From Rheinheimera pacifica (GTDB lineage Bacteria > Pseudomonadota > Gammaproteobacteria > Enterobacterales > Alteromonadaceae), in assembly GCF_900108485.1 (NCBI RefSeq), contig NZ_FNXF01000004.1:186001-250000 (forward strand): DNA of 64,000 bases. Reading direction: 5' to 3'. Positions 1 to 7,814 of the stretch are shown here, one piece after another; the stretch's first letter is position 1, and each line of letters begins with the position of its first letter. A program made the translations under genes and the position numbers. The notes beneath the pieces are model-generated. The model was not told the origin of the DNA. It saw only the letters and a program-made list of their open reading frames with translations, and ran no database searches.

Positions 1-1359
1 CAAATGAAAGCGCAGGGTGCCGATCTGGTTATTGCTATCCCGCACTCTGGTATTGGCTCCAGCGAAAACCCGGGTGATGCGAATGCGGAAAACGCAGTGT
101 ATGCCATTACCCGGGTGCCGGATATTGATGCGGTGCTGTTTGGCCACAGCCATTCTGTTTTTCCGTCATCCCGTTACAGTGACTTGCCGGGGGCGGATAT
201 TGAAAAAGGCCTGCTTAACGGCGTTGCCGCCGTAATGCCGGGGCGTTGGGGCGACAATATGGGCCAGGTAGATTTTACTCTTAGCCTGCAACATGGCAAA
301 TGGCAGGTAACTGATGCCACTGCCAAAGCCATAGCGATTTATGACGGGGTGAAAAAAGCACCGCTGGTGGTGGCCGATAAACGTATTCACACCGCAGTGC
401 AGCAGGCACACCAGGGCACAATTGACTTTATGCAGCGGCCTATAGGTGTGGCGTCGGCCGATATGTATAGCTTTCTGGCCCAGGTACAGGATGACCCTAC
501 AGTGCAAATTGTAGCTAACGCCCAGATAGCCAAAGTTACTGCTATGCTACCGGCAGAGCTGCAGCATATGCCGGTGCTATCGGCAGCATCGCCGTTTAAA
601 GCTGGCGGGCGGCGCAGCTCACCGACAGATGCGCAGCAGTACATTCAGGTGTCGGCCGGTACGTTAAGCTTTCGCAATGCTGCAGACTTATATCTTTACC
701 CCAACACTGTGGTGGCGGTAAAACTCAGCGGTGCTGAATTAAAAGACTGGCTGGAATGCTCGGCCAACCAGTTTAACCGCATTGATGTGACCAGCAGTGC
801 ACCACAACAGCTGATTAACTATGAACACCCGACCTACAATTTTGATGTAATCGATGGCGTAAACTATCAGATAGATGTGACCCAGCCAGCTAAATTTGGC
901 CGCGACTGTGAGCTGCTAAACGCAACTGCCTCGCGTATTGTTAACCTGAGTTATACCGACAACAGCGGCAAAGTATTTAGCGGTAAAGCATTGGCCGAAA
1001 AGCAGTTTATAGTGGCAACCAATAATTACCGCGCTTTTGGTGGCCGTTTTGCCGGTACCGGCAGCGAGCATGTAGTAATGGAGTTGCCCGACAGCAACCG
1101 TGAAGCGCTGGTAAGTTATATCGGGCAGCAATCCGGCTACGATGCGGCCAGCGGGCAATACAGCGGCCAGGTAAACCCGGCGGCCGACAATAACTGGCGT
1201 TTGCTGCCTGTTGCCGGCAGCGCGGTGCTGGATATCCGCTTTAGCACGCAAGACAGCAAAACAGCAGAAGACTTTGTCCGCCGCTATAAGCAGTGGCCCA
1301 TGACCAAGCTGGGCACCGACGAGCTGGGGTTTGCCCAGTACCGTATTGAGCTGCAGTAG
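1..1359 (+). CDS. cpdB: 2',3'-cyclic-nucleotide 2'-phosphodiesterase / 3'-nucleotidase, C-terminal part (5' end outside window)
   Basis: Periplasmic enzyme that opens 2',3'-cyclic nucleotides and removes the 3'-phosphate, for nucleotide salvage. The frame is open to the first base, so the ATG at position 4 is probably internal; about 452 of the usual 650 or so residues are present. The metallophosphatase motif GHSHSVFP lies near residue 47 of the visible part. The C-terminal 5'-nucleotidase domain carries the CpdB-typical stretch with DLYLYPNT, LECSANQFNRID and NFDVIDGVNYQIDVTQP, which separates it from UshA. The N-terminal signal peptide and first metal ligands lie outside the window. Family assignment is firm from these motifs. 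A GNAT gene follows after 39 bases on the same strand. Confidence 0.93.
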   Translation, partial: QMKAQGADLVIAIPHSGIGSSENPGDANAENAVYAITRVPDIDAVLFGHSHSVFPSSRYSDLPGADIEKGLLNGVAAVMPGRWGDNMGQVDFTLSLQHGKWQVTDATAKAIAIYDGVKKAPLVVADKRIHTAVQQAHQGTIDFMQRPIGVASADMYSFLAQVQDDPTVQIVANAQIAKVTAMLPAELQHMPVLSAASPFKAGGRRSSPTDAQQYIQVSAGTLSFRNAADLYLYPNTVVAVKLSGAELKDWLECSANQFNRIDVTSSAPQQLINYEHPTYNFDVIDGVNYQIDVTQPAKFGRDCELLNATASRIVNLSYTDNSGKVFSGKALAEKQFIVATNNYRAFGGRFAGTGSEHVVMELPDSNREALVSYIGQQSGYDAASGQYSGQVNPAADNNWRLLPVAGSAVLDIRFSTQDSKTAEDFVRRYKQWPMTKLGTDELGFAQYRIELQ

Positions 1360-1398
1360 ATACGACCAGAGCGCAATAGTAGAAAAGAGTGAAAGAGT

Positions 1399-1959
1399 AT
1401 GTTGAAAATTGCTGCAAGCAACAGGCTGAGTTTTACCCTGCTGTCTGAACAGGATGCCGGGTTGCTGTTTGAAGTAGATCAGGATCAGGAAGTTATGCGC
1501 TACCTCAACGGTGGCAAGCTTACAACAATGCAAACCATTGTTGATATATTTATACCGCGGATGATGCAGTACCGCAGCCCGGCGCAAGGCTATGGTATCT
1601 GGCAGGTGCGGCGGTTAGAAGATAACGCTTATATCGGCTGGGTATTAATACGGCCGATGGGTTTTAATACCGCCACGCCAAGCCGCGATGACGTTGAACT
1701 TGGCTGGCGTTTTAAGCGGCCATACTGGGGGCAGGGTTATGCCAGCGAAGCCGCCCGGGCTGTGGCCGATGCGGTGCTGGCAAACAATAGCAATGTCCGG
1801 TTTTTGTCGGCTATTGCCGTGCCGGATAACGCCGGCTCAATTGGCGTTATGCGTAAATTGGGTATGCAGTTTGTAAAACGCTATCTGCACCGCGATGCGC
1901 TGGGGGATGTAGATGCTGTGTTGTACCGCATGGATGTTCCTCAAGTTGAAACTCAATAA
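1399..1959 (+). CDS. GNAT family N-acetyltransferase, RimJ/RimL type
   Basis: Cytoplasmic acyl-CoA-dependent N-acyltransferase of 186 aa, a usual length for the RimJ/RimL group. Visible marks are the N-terminal strand ending in MRYLNGG, the central ELGWRFKRPYWGQGYASEAA segment (the acetyl-CoA pyrophosphate loop, Q/R-x-x-G-x-G/A) and the late VPDNAGSIGVMRKLGMQFV motif typical of the family. The substrate cannot be told from sequence; protein alpha-amino groups, a small amine or an antibiotic are all possible. A GAAAGAG ribosome site precedes the ATG. The 3' end overlaps the next gene by 26 bases, so the two are probably translated from one mRNA. Confidence 0.88.
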   Translation: MLKIAASNRLSFTLLSEQDAGLLFEVDQDQEVMRYLNGGKLTTMQTIVDIFIPRMMQYRSPAQGYGIWQVRRLEDNAYIGWVLIRPMGFNTATPSRDDVELGWRFKRPYWGQGYASEAARAVADAVLANNSNVRFLSAIAVPDNAGSIGVMRKLGMQFVKRYLHRDALGDVDAVLYRMDVPQVETQ

Positions 1960-2455
1960 ACTCTTGGCCTGGTTTGGTGCGCTAAGCTGTTTATTGGCTC
2001 TGCAGCTAAGTGCTGACACAGTTTATCTGGTGCGCCATGCCGAAAAGCAAGACGACAGTAAAGATCCGCCTTTGTCAGAATGCGGCCGGGCCAGAGCACA
2101 AGCACTGGCTGATTACTTTGCCAACATTCCCCTGGCCGCCGTGTATGCCACACCGTATCAGCGCACCCGGCAAACGGCTGCAGCCGTTGCCGAGCACAAA
2201 CAACTACCGGTAAATAATTATGATCCGCGCCAGCCAGAGCAGTTACAGCAGCTGTTACTGAAACATACACAACCAGTGCTGGTAGTAGGGCATAGTAACA
2301 CCGTGCCACAGCTGGTATCGCTACTTAGCGGTATCGACATGGCAGCATTAACAGAGCAGGAGTACAGCTTACTCTACCAACTACAACTGGGCGAGCAGAG
2401 CAGTGTAACGCTTAAGCGGCAAGCCTTTATCTGCCAGCAAGCCAGCGGCTCCTGA
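1934..2455 (+). CDS. Exported histidine phosphatase family protein (SixA/PGM-like)
   Basis: Small phosphatase of the phosphoglycerate-mutase superfamily, about 173 aa. The catalytic RHAEK motif sits just after a hydrophobic N-terminal stretch (WFGALSCLLALQLS), which suggests export to the periplasm or an inner-membrane anchor. The second catalytic histidine is in VLVVGHSNTVPQLV. I prefer the ATG at 1934 over the upstream alternative at 1913 because it gives a short lysine-bearing n-region before the hydrophobic core. It overlaps the end of the GNAT gene, suggesting translational coupling. The substrate is unknown; exported members in other Alteromonadales are also uncharacterised. Confidence 0.85.
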   Translation: MFLKLKLNKLLAWFGALSCLLALQLSADTVYLVRHAEKQDDSKDPPLSECGRARAQALADYFANIPLAAVYATPYQRTRQTAAAVAEHKQLPVNNYDPRQPEQLQQLLLKHTQPVLVVGHSNTVPQLVSLLSGIDMAALTEQEYSLLYQLQLGEQSSVTLKRQAFICQQASGS

Positions 2456-2572
2456 CAATAGCCAACGGGTTTCATATCTGGAACATTAGCTAATTAACCG
2501 GCGATGGTACTGGTGTTAGCGGCATGCTTTAGGCCAGCATAAGGCATTACTCCGCTAATTTTGGTACTGAAT

Positions 2573-3565
2573 ATGCTAAAACTTGATCGCGTGCGCGCTG
2601 CGTTAGTTATTGCGGCCATTGTGATAATTACTCCGGCGCTGGCGCAAAACCCGCTGGACTTTGGTTTGCTGCTTGATAACAAACCCATTCGCACTGCAGA
2701 TCCGTCGGCTCATGTCTGGCAGGATGGCCGGCTCTATCTTTACACTTCGCATGATGAAGAATGCCAGGCAGATTTTCATATGAAAGACTGGCATGTGTTT
2801 TCTACCGACAACCTGACCGACTGGACAGCCCACGGCGCGGTATTGTCGGTGGACGATCTGGCCTGGGCCGATGACTATGCCTGGGCACCGGATGCTGCTT
2901 ACAAAAACGGTAAATACTACTTAGTGTTTCCGGCAGGTACCGGAGTGAAAGACAGAGCAAACCCGAAAAACAGCACTAAGTGGATGGGCATAGGTGTGGC
3001 AGAGAGCGATTCGCCCGCCGGGCCTTTTAAAGACGTGATAGGCGCACCGCTATGGCGAACGCCTTATGCCAATGATCCGGCGTTATTTATTGACGATGAC
3101 GGCACGGCCTATCTGTATTTCCATGGTATTGATTTTGACTACCGCGTGGTAAAAATGCGTGACGATATGCGTGGCATTGACGGCGATTTTATTAAAATGG
3201 ATATGGGCGGGTACGAACCGAAAATGGAAGGCCCCTGGGTATTTAAGCGTAATGGCCTGTACTACTTTACCATGCCGGAAAATAACCGTGTGCTAACGTA
3301 CTATACGGCAACCAGCCCGGTTGGCCCCTGGACGTACCGCGGCGAGTTTATGGCGCAGGAGCACCAGAGCAACAATCATCATTCTATCGTGCAGTATAAC
3401 GGCCAGTGGCTACTGTTTTACCATCGCTGGCTCGACACCCCTGAAGCTGGTTGCAATAAACGCCAGCGCCATGTCGCTGCAGAATATCTGCAGTTTAACG
3501 CCGACGGTACTATTAAACCGGTACAAAGAACGGATACAGGTGTGGGCAAACCCACAAGCCGTTAA
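2573..3565 (+). CDS. Glycoside hydrolase family 43 protein, exported
   Basis: Probable arabinanase, arabinofuranosidase or beta-xylosidase of GH43 (five-bladed beta-propeller), about 330 aa. A signal peptide ends near PALAQ. The three GH43 acidic residues can be placed: the general base Asp in RTADPSAHVW, the pKa-modulating Asp in YANDPALFIDDDG, and the general acid Glu in PKMEGPWVF. The propeller appears complete, with no carbohydrate-binding module. I chose the ATG at 2573 because it starts the signal peptide directly; a TTG at 2561 in the same frame is possible. It stands alone, with no sugar transporter or TonB receptor nearby, so substrate cannot be inferred from context. Confidence 0.88.
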   Translation: MLKLDRVRAALVIAAIVIITPALAQNPLDFGLLLDNKPIRTADPSAHVWQDGRLYLYTSHDEECQADFHMKDWHVFSTDNLTDWTAHGAVLSVDDLAWADDYAWAPDAAYKNGKYYLVFPAGTGVKDRANPKNSTKWMGIGVAESDSPAGPFKDVIGAPLWRTPYANDPALFIDDDGTAYLYFHGIDFDYRVVKMRDDMRGIDGDFIKMDMGGYEPKMEGPWVFKRNGLYYFTMPENNRVLTYYTATSPVGPWTYRGEFMAQEHQSNNHHSIVQYNGQWLLFYHRWLDTPEAGCNKRQRHVAAEYLQFNADGTIKPVQRTDTGVGKPTSR

Positions 3566-3575
3566 TACGGCTTAG

Positions 3576-3603
3576 CTGCCAGCGCTTAGTTTTTCGCTGG
3601 CAG
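3576..3603. terminator. Convergent hairpin terminator
   Basis: A perfect 9-bp stem (CTGCCAGCG at 3576-3584 with CGCTGGCAG at 3595-3603) and a loop that contains five T residues and the stop codon of the minus-strand gene. It lies between the convergent GH43 and beta-propeller genes and probably ends transcripts from both sides, although a U-tract after the stem is missing. Confidence 0.45.
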
Positions 3604-4422
3604 GGTTAACTTATAAGCACTAACTGAATTACCGAAAAAAGTCGGTACGTACAGGGTGTTAGTTTTGGCATCCCAGCCGATATCGGCGGTATTGAGTTTT
3701 TGCTGCTGCGTGTCGAGTATAGCTTCCATCCTGCCATCGGCGTATACGTAATAGATAATACCGGCCCAGCAGCTGACAATAAAATCACCGTTACCTACCG
3801 GCTCCAAGCCGTCGGCGCGTTGTGAGAAGCCTTTGGCTATTTGCGTTATTTCGCCGTTTTTATCCGCTTTTAGCAATAAGTCTGCCGCAGCTATGTACAA
3901 GTCGCTGCCGATACTCTTTAAACCGTTAGCGGCAATAATATCTTCCAGCCAGATACTGATGCTGCCCTCGGCATATTTATACACACGGTTTTTGCGTGTA
4001 TCAGAGATATACACCACGCCGTGCTCATCTACTGTTACGTCATTTAAAAATACCGCATCCGGCGCGGGAATTTTTGCCGTAACCTTAGCGGTGGCAATAT
4101 CAATAATCACCAGTTCGGTTAAGTCTGCTACATAAAGTTTGCCCTGGTATTGTGCCAAACCTTTGGGGGCATTTAAACCGCGCAGCCAGTTATGCTCGCG
4201 CATGCTGCCATCGGTATTTAGCAGTGCTACACCACCTTCGCCATCGGCCGCATTACCCTCGCCATCAATTTCAGACACAAATAAAAACTTATCATTTTGC
4301 TGCTGATGCACCAGCACCGACTCTGGCACGCGCAAGCCTTCAGTTTGCCAGAGTAATTCTAATTGCGGTTTTGCGCTAAGGGGGAGGGACAAAGTCAGTA
4401 AAAGTGATAAATATTTTTTCAT
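3586..4422 (-). CDS. Exported SMP-30/gluconolactonase-like beta-propeller protein
   Basis: 278-aa protein with a signal peptide (MKKYLSLLLTLSLPLSAKP) followed by repeated propeller blades: the VYISDTRKNRVYKY and LYVADLTELVIIDI segments are typical of the NHL / SMP-30 class. In this class the propeller binds a divalent metal and hydrolyses sugar lactones or acts as a binding scaffold. GEGNAADGEGG near residue 56 looks like a surface acidic loop. The export signal argues for a periplasmic role, unlike cytoplasmic gluconolactonases. The gene is convergent with GH43, which might hint at sugar metabolism, but no operon links them. Exact function is unknown. Confidence 0.8.
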   Translation of the reverse strand: MKKYLSLLLTLSLPLSAKPQLELLWQTEGLRVPESVLVHQQQNDKFLFVSEIDGEGNAADGEGGVALLNTDGSMREHNWLRGLNAPKGLAQYQGKLYVADLTELVIIDIATAKVTAKIPAPDAVFLNDVTVDEHGVVYISDTRKNRVYKYAEGSISIWLEDIIAANGLKSIGSDLYIAAADLLLKADKNGEITQIAKGFSQRADGLEPVGNGDFIVSCWAGIIYYVYADGRMEAILDTQQQKLNTADIGWDAKTNTLYVPTFFGNSVSAYKLTLPAKN

Positions 4423-4564
4423 CTGTATTAACTCCGGGCGGCATTAGTAAAGTCGCCAGCATAGCGTGCAGGGCGGCACAATGCGAACCGCAGCCGCTAT
4501 CGGCAAAGTTAACAGCTGCAGTTTTCCATATTTGAAACTGTTGTAGTGCCGGTAAGGTGGCCTA

Positions 4565-5323
4565 CTACGCGGGGAAACAGCGTTTTACACAGGCAAATAA
4601 GGCGTTGCCGGAGGTGTTGTCCCATGGTGATATTTTGTCGTAGTCGTGCGCTAATATATGCACCTCAAAGTAAGGCAACAGCAGCGCTTGCAGTTCGGCA
4701 AAGTTGATGGCCACCATAGGGTGCTCATCCTGCCATAGCTGAGTATTGCCGGCACTGGTTTTGGCAATGCGCAGCTTAAGCGCTTGTTGCTCACCGCTAC
4801 CGCTGTAGTGCCACAGCGATTCAAACTCAAAGTGGCTGTTGTCGTGTGTGGTACTGTGACGCACGGCGCTGTGGTTGCAAATTTTGTCTTTGTCTACCGC
4901 ATTAAAGCAGAACACTCCGCCTGCGTTCAGTGCTGCATAAACACTGGCAATACACCGTTTTAGCTGATCAATACCGGCACTGTAATGAATGGAATATAAA
5001 AAGCAGCTGATAAGGTCAACCGGCTTATCCAGCGTAAAACTGCACATATTTTGCAGCATAAAATGAGCTTGCGGGCAGCGCGCCTTTGCTAAATCCAGCA
5101 TGGGTTGGTTTAAATCCAGCCCGATGCTGTGGTAGCCGTAATTAATAAAGTGGCGGATATGCGGGCCGGTGCCACAGGCTAAATCGAGATGGGCTTTGCC
5201 ACCATTACCCAGCAACTGGTGCAGCCGGTGTACGGTATTACTTTGCGCCGGGTAGTTGATGTCGCAACACATTAAATCATAGTAGCCGGATAAATCGGTG
5301 TATAACGCATTGGACGACATCAT
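4565..5323 (-). CDS. Class I SAM-dependent methyltransferase
   Basis: 252 aa. SAM-binding motif I is HLDLACGTGPHIRHF (about residues 45-59), followed by the acidic loop SIGLDLNQPM, and motif IV-like DLISCFLYSIHY. This is the Methyltransf_25 / glycine-sarcosine type fold acting on a small molecule rather than on DNA or RNA, judging from size and absence of added domains. The substrate is not visible. It stands alone on the minus strand; the next minus-strand gene starts well upstream with its own leader. Confidence 0.85.
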   Translation of the reverse strand: MMSSNALYTDLSGYYDLMCCDINYPAQSNTVHRLHQLLGNGGKAHLDLACGTGPHIRHFINYGYHSIGLDLNQPMLDLAKARCPQAHFMLQNMCSFTLDKPVDLISCFLYSIHYSAGIDQLKRCIASVYAALNAGGVFCFNAVDKDKICNHSAVRHSTTHDNSHFEFESLWHYSGSGEQQALKLRIAKTSAGNTQLWQDEHPMVAINFAELQALLLPYFEVHILAHDYDKISPWDNTSGNALFACVKRCFPA

Positions 5324-5409
5324 CGCTGTTTACTGCCCACGCAAACTAAGGTGGCGCATTTTATAGCAGTTAAACCTTTTTGCGAAGCAGGATTATCAGA
5401 CTGCGGCGG

Positions 5410-5805
5410 TTACTGCGCTGTAGCTGAGACGTGCTCAAACCGCTGCTGTAAATAAGCGATAATATCAGCTGACTCATATAGCCATTGTACCTCGCCAGTG
5501 ACGGTTTCAATGCGCAGGCAGGGCACTTTAATTTTGCCACCGCCGTTTTCCAGCTCGCTACGGTATTGCGGGTTATGCTGCGCATCGCGCTTGCTGATAT
5601 TAAGCCCCAGCCGCGCCATTTCTTTACGTACCTTAATGCAAAACGGGCAGGCGCTGAACTGGTACAGTGCCAGTTGGCGGCAGGCGTCATCTACAGCTGC
5701 TTGCTCAGCATCGCTGCGCACTATGGCTTTGGGCGTAGTCAGCTTTTCGGTTAACAGCATAAAAGGGGTTAAAATCAGACGGATTAAGCGGAAAAATAAA
5801 CGCAT
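5410..5805 (-). CDS. Glutaredoxin / GST N-terminal-domain protein with CPFC motif
   Basis: 131-aa thioredoxin-fold protein. The CPFC redox motif (about residue 54) follows a beta strand, and the glutathione-site signature KVPCLRI plus LYESADIIAYL closes the fold, as in glutaredoxins and GST N-terminal domains. The first 25 residues (FRLIRLILTPFML) are hydrophobic and may tether it to the membrane. Probable glutathione-dependent thiol-disulfide exchange. Free-standing glutaredoxin-like proteins of this length with a short hydrophobic lead are common in Alteromonadales. No partner gene adjoins. Confidence 0.83.
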   Translation of the reverse strand: MRLFFRLIRLILTPFMLLTEKLTTPKAIVRSDAEQAAVDDACRQLALYQFSACPFCIKVRKEMARLGLNISKRDAQHNPQYRSELENGGGKIKVPCLRIETVTGEVQWLYESADIIAYLQQRFEHVSATAQ

Positions 5806-5931
5806 ATACTACTCTGCTGGTTAAAGGGTTTATCGGCCAATACGGCAATAGCGGCATTAGTGTAACATTTTGCCGGTTGTTATGCCTGTGCTGCGGCTAG
5901 CTGTAACAGCATAACCGCAGCATAGCGCAAA

Positions 5932-6333
5932 TCAGCGGTGGTAAGCGCCTTCGCGCTCTGGTTGATACAGCACTTCGTCTACTGTGATCGTTGACATATC
6001 GCCACCGGGCAGTGGCCAGTTAATACTATCGCCTACGCGCAGGCCCAGCAAAGCACTGCCTACCGGCGCCAGTATTGAAATGGTACTGCTCTGGGCGGCA
6101 TCTTTTGGGTATACCAGCGTTAAACAGCTGCTTTTACCATCAGCAAAGCTAAAACGTACAGTAGAATTCATGCTTACCACATTGTCAGGTAATTGTTGTG
6201 GCGCTACTACATTGGCTCGTTCCAGCTCCTGACGCAGCGTGTTGCTGGCAATACTCTCTGCAGGCAGGCCGTTAAGCAACTGATCCAGCCGGTCAAAGTC
6301 GGTGGTAGACACTGTGATATCGGGTGTTTTCAT
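5932..6333 (-). CDS. rnk: Rnk-type regulator of nucleoside diphosphate kinase (GreA/GreB-like C-terminal fold)
   Basis: 133 aa, the size of E. coli Rnk. Its second half has the GreA/GreB C-terminal FKBP-like signature: VRFSFADG, LTLVYPKDA, ISILAPVGSALLGLRVGD and INWPLPGG. Rnk proteins bind RNA polymerase near the secondary channel without the long coiled coil of Gre factors and affect nucleotide pool regulators. The gene is the downstream member of a pair: the upstream gene ends in TAA overlapping this ATG (TAATG), so translation is coupled. Function in this organism is inferred from the family only. Confidence 0.87.
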   Translation of the reverse strand: MKTPDITVSTTDFDRLDQLLNGLPAESIASNTLRQELERANVVAPQQLPDNVVSMNSTVRFSFADGKSSCLTLVYPKDAAQSSTISILAPVGSALLGLRVGDSINWPLPGGDMSTITVDEVLYQPEREGAYHR

Positions 6334-6743
6334 TAAGATCTCCTGGGTTGTCGGTGTGTTACGTTTAGTACTGTCAGCACGCGAAAATGCAGGCGCTGGC
6401 GCAGTACGGTAAGCTCAATACTGGCCTCGGGGGCCTTGCCAATCAGCGCAGCCCCTAACGGCGAGACAATAGAAATACAGCCCCGGCGATAACTGGCTTG
6501 TGCCGGATAAACCACTTGCAACCAGCCTCGTTCGTTGGTGTCGGTATTGTGCAGCTCCACTGAACTGCCAGGCCGGATACAACTGGCATTATTGCTAAGC
6601 CGGTGCCGGGCCGTATCGTCGGCAATAAAATGCATAATGTTTGCCAGTTGCAACACACTAAGTGGTAACAGTTGCTGGCAGGCCAGTGCTGCAATAGCAC
6701 GGCTAACGACGCCATAAGGCCGTTTGGGATAACAGAAAAACAT
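6333..6743 (-). CDS. Second Rnk-like protein, GreA/GreB C-terminal domain
   Basis: 136 aa and clearly paralogous to the downstream rnk gene in the C-terminal fold: LQVVYPAQA, ISIVSPLGAALIGKAPE and a final basic tail (HRQPRRS). The N-terminal half is diverged, and cysteine- and histidine-containing (MFFCYPKR, LACQQLLPL), without the conserved N-terminal helix of Rnk. The two genes share one base (TAATG). A diverged tandem partner could be a regulator that competes for the same RNA polymerase site, but this is only an inference. Confidence 0.75.
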   Translation of the reverse strand: MFFCYPKRPYGVVSRAIAALACQQLLPLSVLQLANIMHFIADDTARHRLSNNASCIRPGSSVELHNTDTNERGWLQVVYPAQASYRRGCISIVSPLGAALIGKAPEASIELTVLRQRLHFRVLTVLNVTHRQPRRS

Positions 6744-7099
6744 CGAAGCTCCGGTTCAGAGAAACGAAAATGACATCAAGGGTTTAAGCAGAAAAAGTGT
6801 TCAGCCGGCTTTGCGCAGGGCAAAACCGGCCCAGGAATGGAAGGCGATAGCAATATTGTAAGGGCGTAGCACGCATGGCGTGCAGGCAGTAAAACATTCA
6901 GGGCTTTGCATGGCGATACCATAGTGGATTTGGGGCTAAAGTTCAATCAGGTATCTCACTACTTTAAGTAAACAGCTAACAGAATAATTGAAAATAAGTA
7001 AGTAGTTTATTTTGCTTATTGTTAAATAAAAGTGTTTATTGGGTTGGGTGAAGCTATTAAAGTATGCGCCAGTATTTAACATTAAATAACGGGGTGTAA
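6744..7099. other. Intergenic region between divergent rnk pair and OmpA lipoprotein
   Basis: About 356 bases with no credible ORF. Positions 6804-6830 form an 11-bp stem with one mismatch (GCCGGCTTTGC with GCAAAACCGGC), which would be in the 5' leader of the minus-strand rnk pair; read on that strand it is followed by a T-rich run after seven bases, so it might be an attenuator. Positions 6940-7090 are strongly AT-rich and probably hold the promoter of the plus-strand OmpA gene. Confidence 0.4.
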
Positions 7100-7633
7100 A
7101 TGTTGCGCATGTTATCGCTTTCCGTCGCAGTTATTGCGGCGTTAATATCAACCGGTTGTGTCAGCACTTCAAACAACACTGCAGCAGGTTCTGCGGCGGT
7201 AAATGCGGAAACGGCCAGGTCACAAACATTGTTTGCAGCCCGGTTGCAACCTGTGGCGGGTATAACAACGGCAGAGCTGGCTGACAATGCTATTAAAGTG
7301 TCTTTCCCCGGTATTACGGCGTTTTCGCACGACGGCGCCAGTATCAGGAATGAATTACAGCGTCAGTTAAGCGCAGTAGTAGAATCGTTAAAAGGCATAA
7401 CTTATCAACATGTAACCGTGCTTGGGCACACCGATAGCTCCGGCCAGTTGGCTTATAACAACAAACTATCACAACAACGGGCAGAGCAGGTTATGGCTTT
7501 TATGCAGCAGCAGGGTTTAGCGGCTGAGCAACTGCTAGCTGAAGGCCGTGGGCCATCAGAGCCGATAGCGGATAACAAAACGGCGCAGGGCAGAGTAGCC
7601 AACCGTCGGGTGGAGCTGGTAGTGGCGTTCTAA
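7100..7633 (+). CDS. OmpA-family outer-membrane lipoprotein (peptidoglycan-binding)
   Basis: 177 aa. The N-terminus is a lipobox signal peptide ending in STGC (about Cys20). The C-terminal half is an OmpA/Pal peptidoglycan-binding domain: VTVLGHTDSSG, YNNKLSQQRAEQV, EGRGPSEPIADN and the closing ANRRVELVV, including the conserved Asp and Arg that bind meso-diaminopimelate. It should sit in the outer membrane and hold onto the cell wall. It is monocistronic, with GGGGTG before the ATG and a strong hairpin right after the stop. Confidence 0.9.
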   Translation: MLRMLSLSVAVIAALISTGCVSTSNNTAAGSAAVNAETARSQTLFAARLQPVAGITTAELADNAIKVSFPGITAFSHDGASIRNELQRQLSAVVESLKGITYQHVTVLGHTDSSGQLAYNNKLSQQRAEQVMAFMQQQGLAAEQLLAEGRGPSEPIADNKTAQGRVANRRVELVVAF

Positions 7634-7650
7634 TCGTTACTTTTAAGTAT

Positions 7651-7688
7651 AAACAACAACGGCTGCCTGCGGGTGGCCGTTGTTGTTT
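7651..7688 (+). terminator. Rho-independent terminator after OmpA lipoprotein gene
   Basis: A perfect 13-bp stem: AAACAACAACGGC at 7651-7663 pairs with GCCGTTGTTGTTT at 7676-7688, with a 12-base loop. The 3' arm ends in TTT. It begins 17 bases after the stop codon. Confidence 0.8.
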
Positions 7689-7814
7689 ATGTTGGCTGCT
7701 GATTACGTTGTTGGTGGCGTAACACCGGCCAGCTGTTTGCAGACTATGCTTTTGCATTGCCTGTGGCGATGGGATCAGTTAGGGTTAAACACTATTAACG
7801 AAACGGAATAATCA

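Noticed and set aside
916-1587. 223-aa antisense ORF on the minus strand
   Set aside because: It lies fully across cpdB and the GNAT start, has no recognisable domain and no ribosome site; a shadow of the coding frame.
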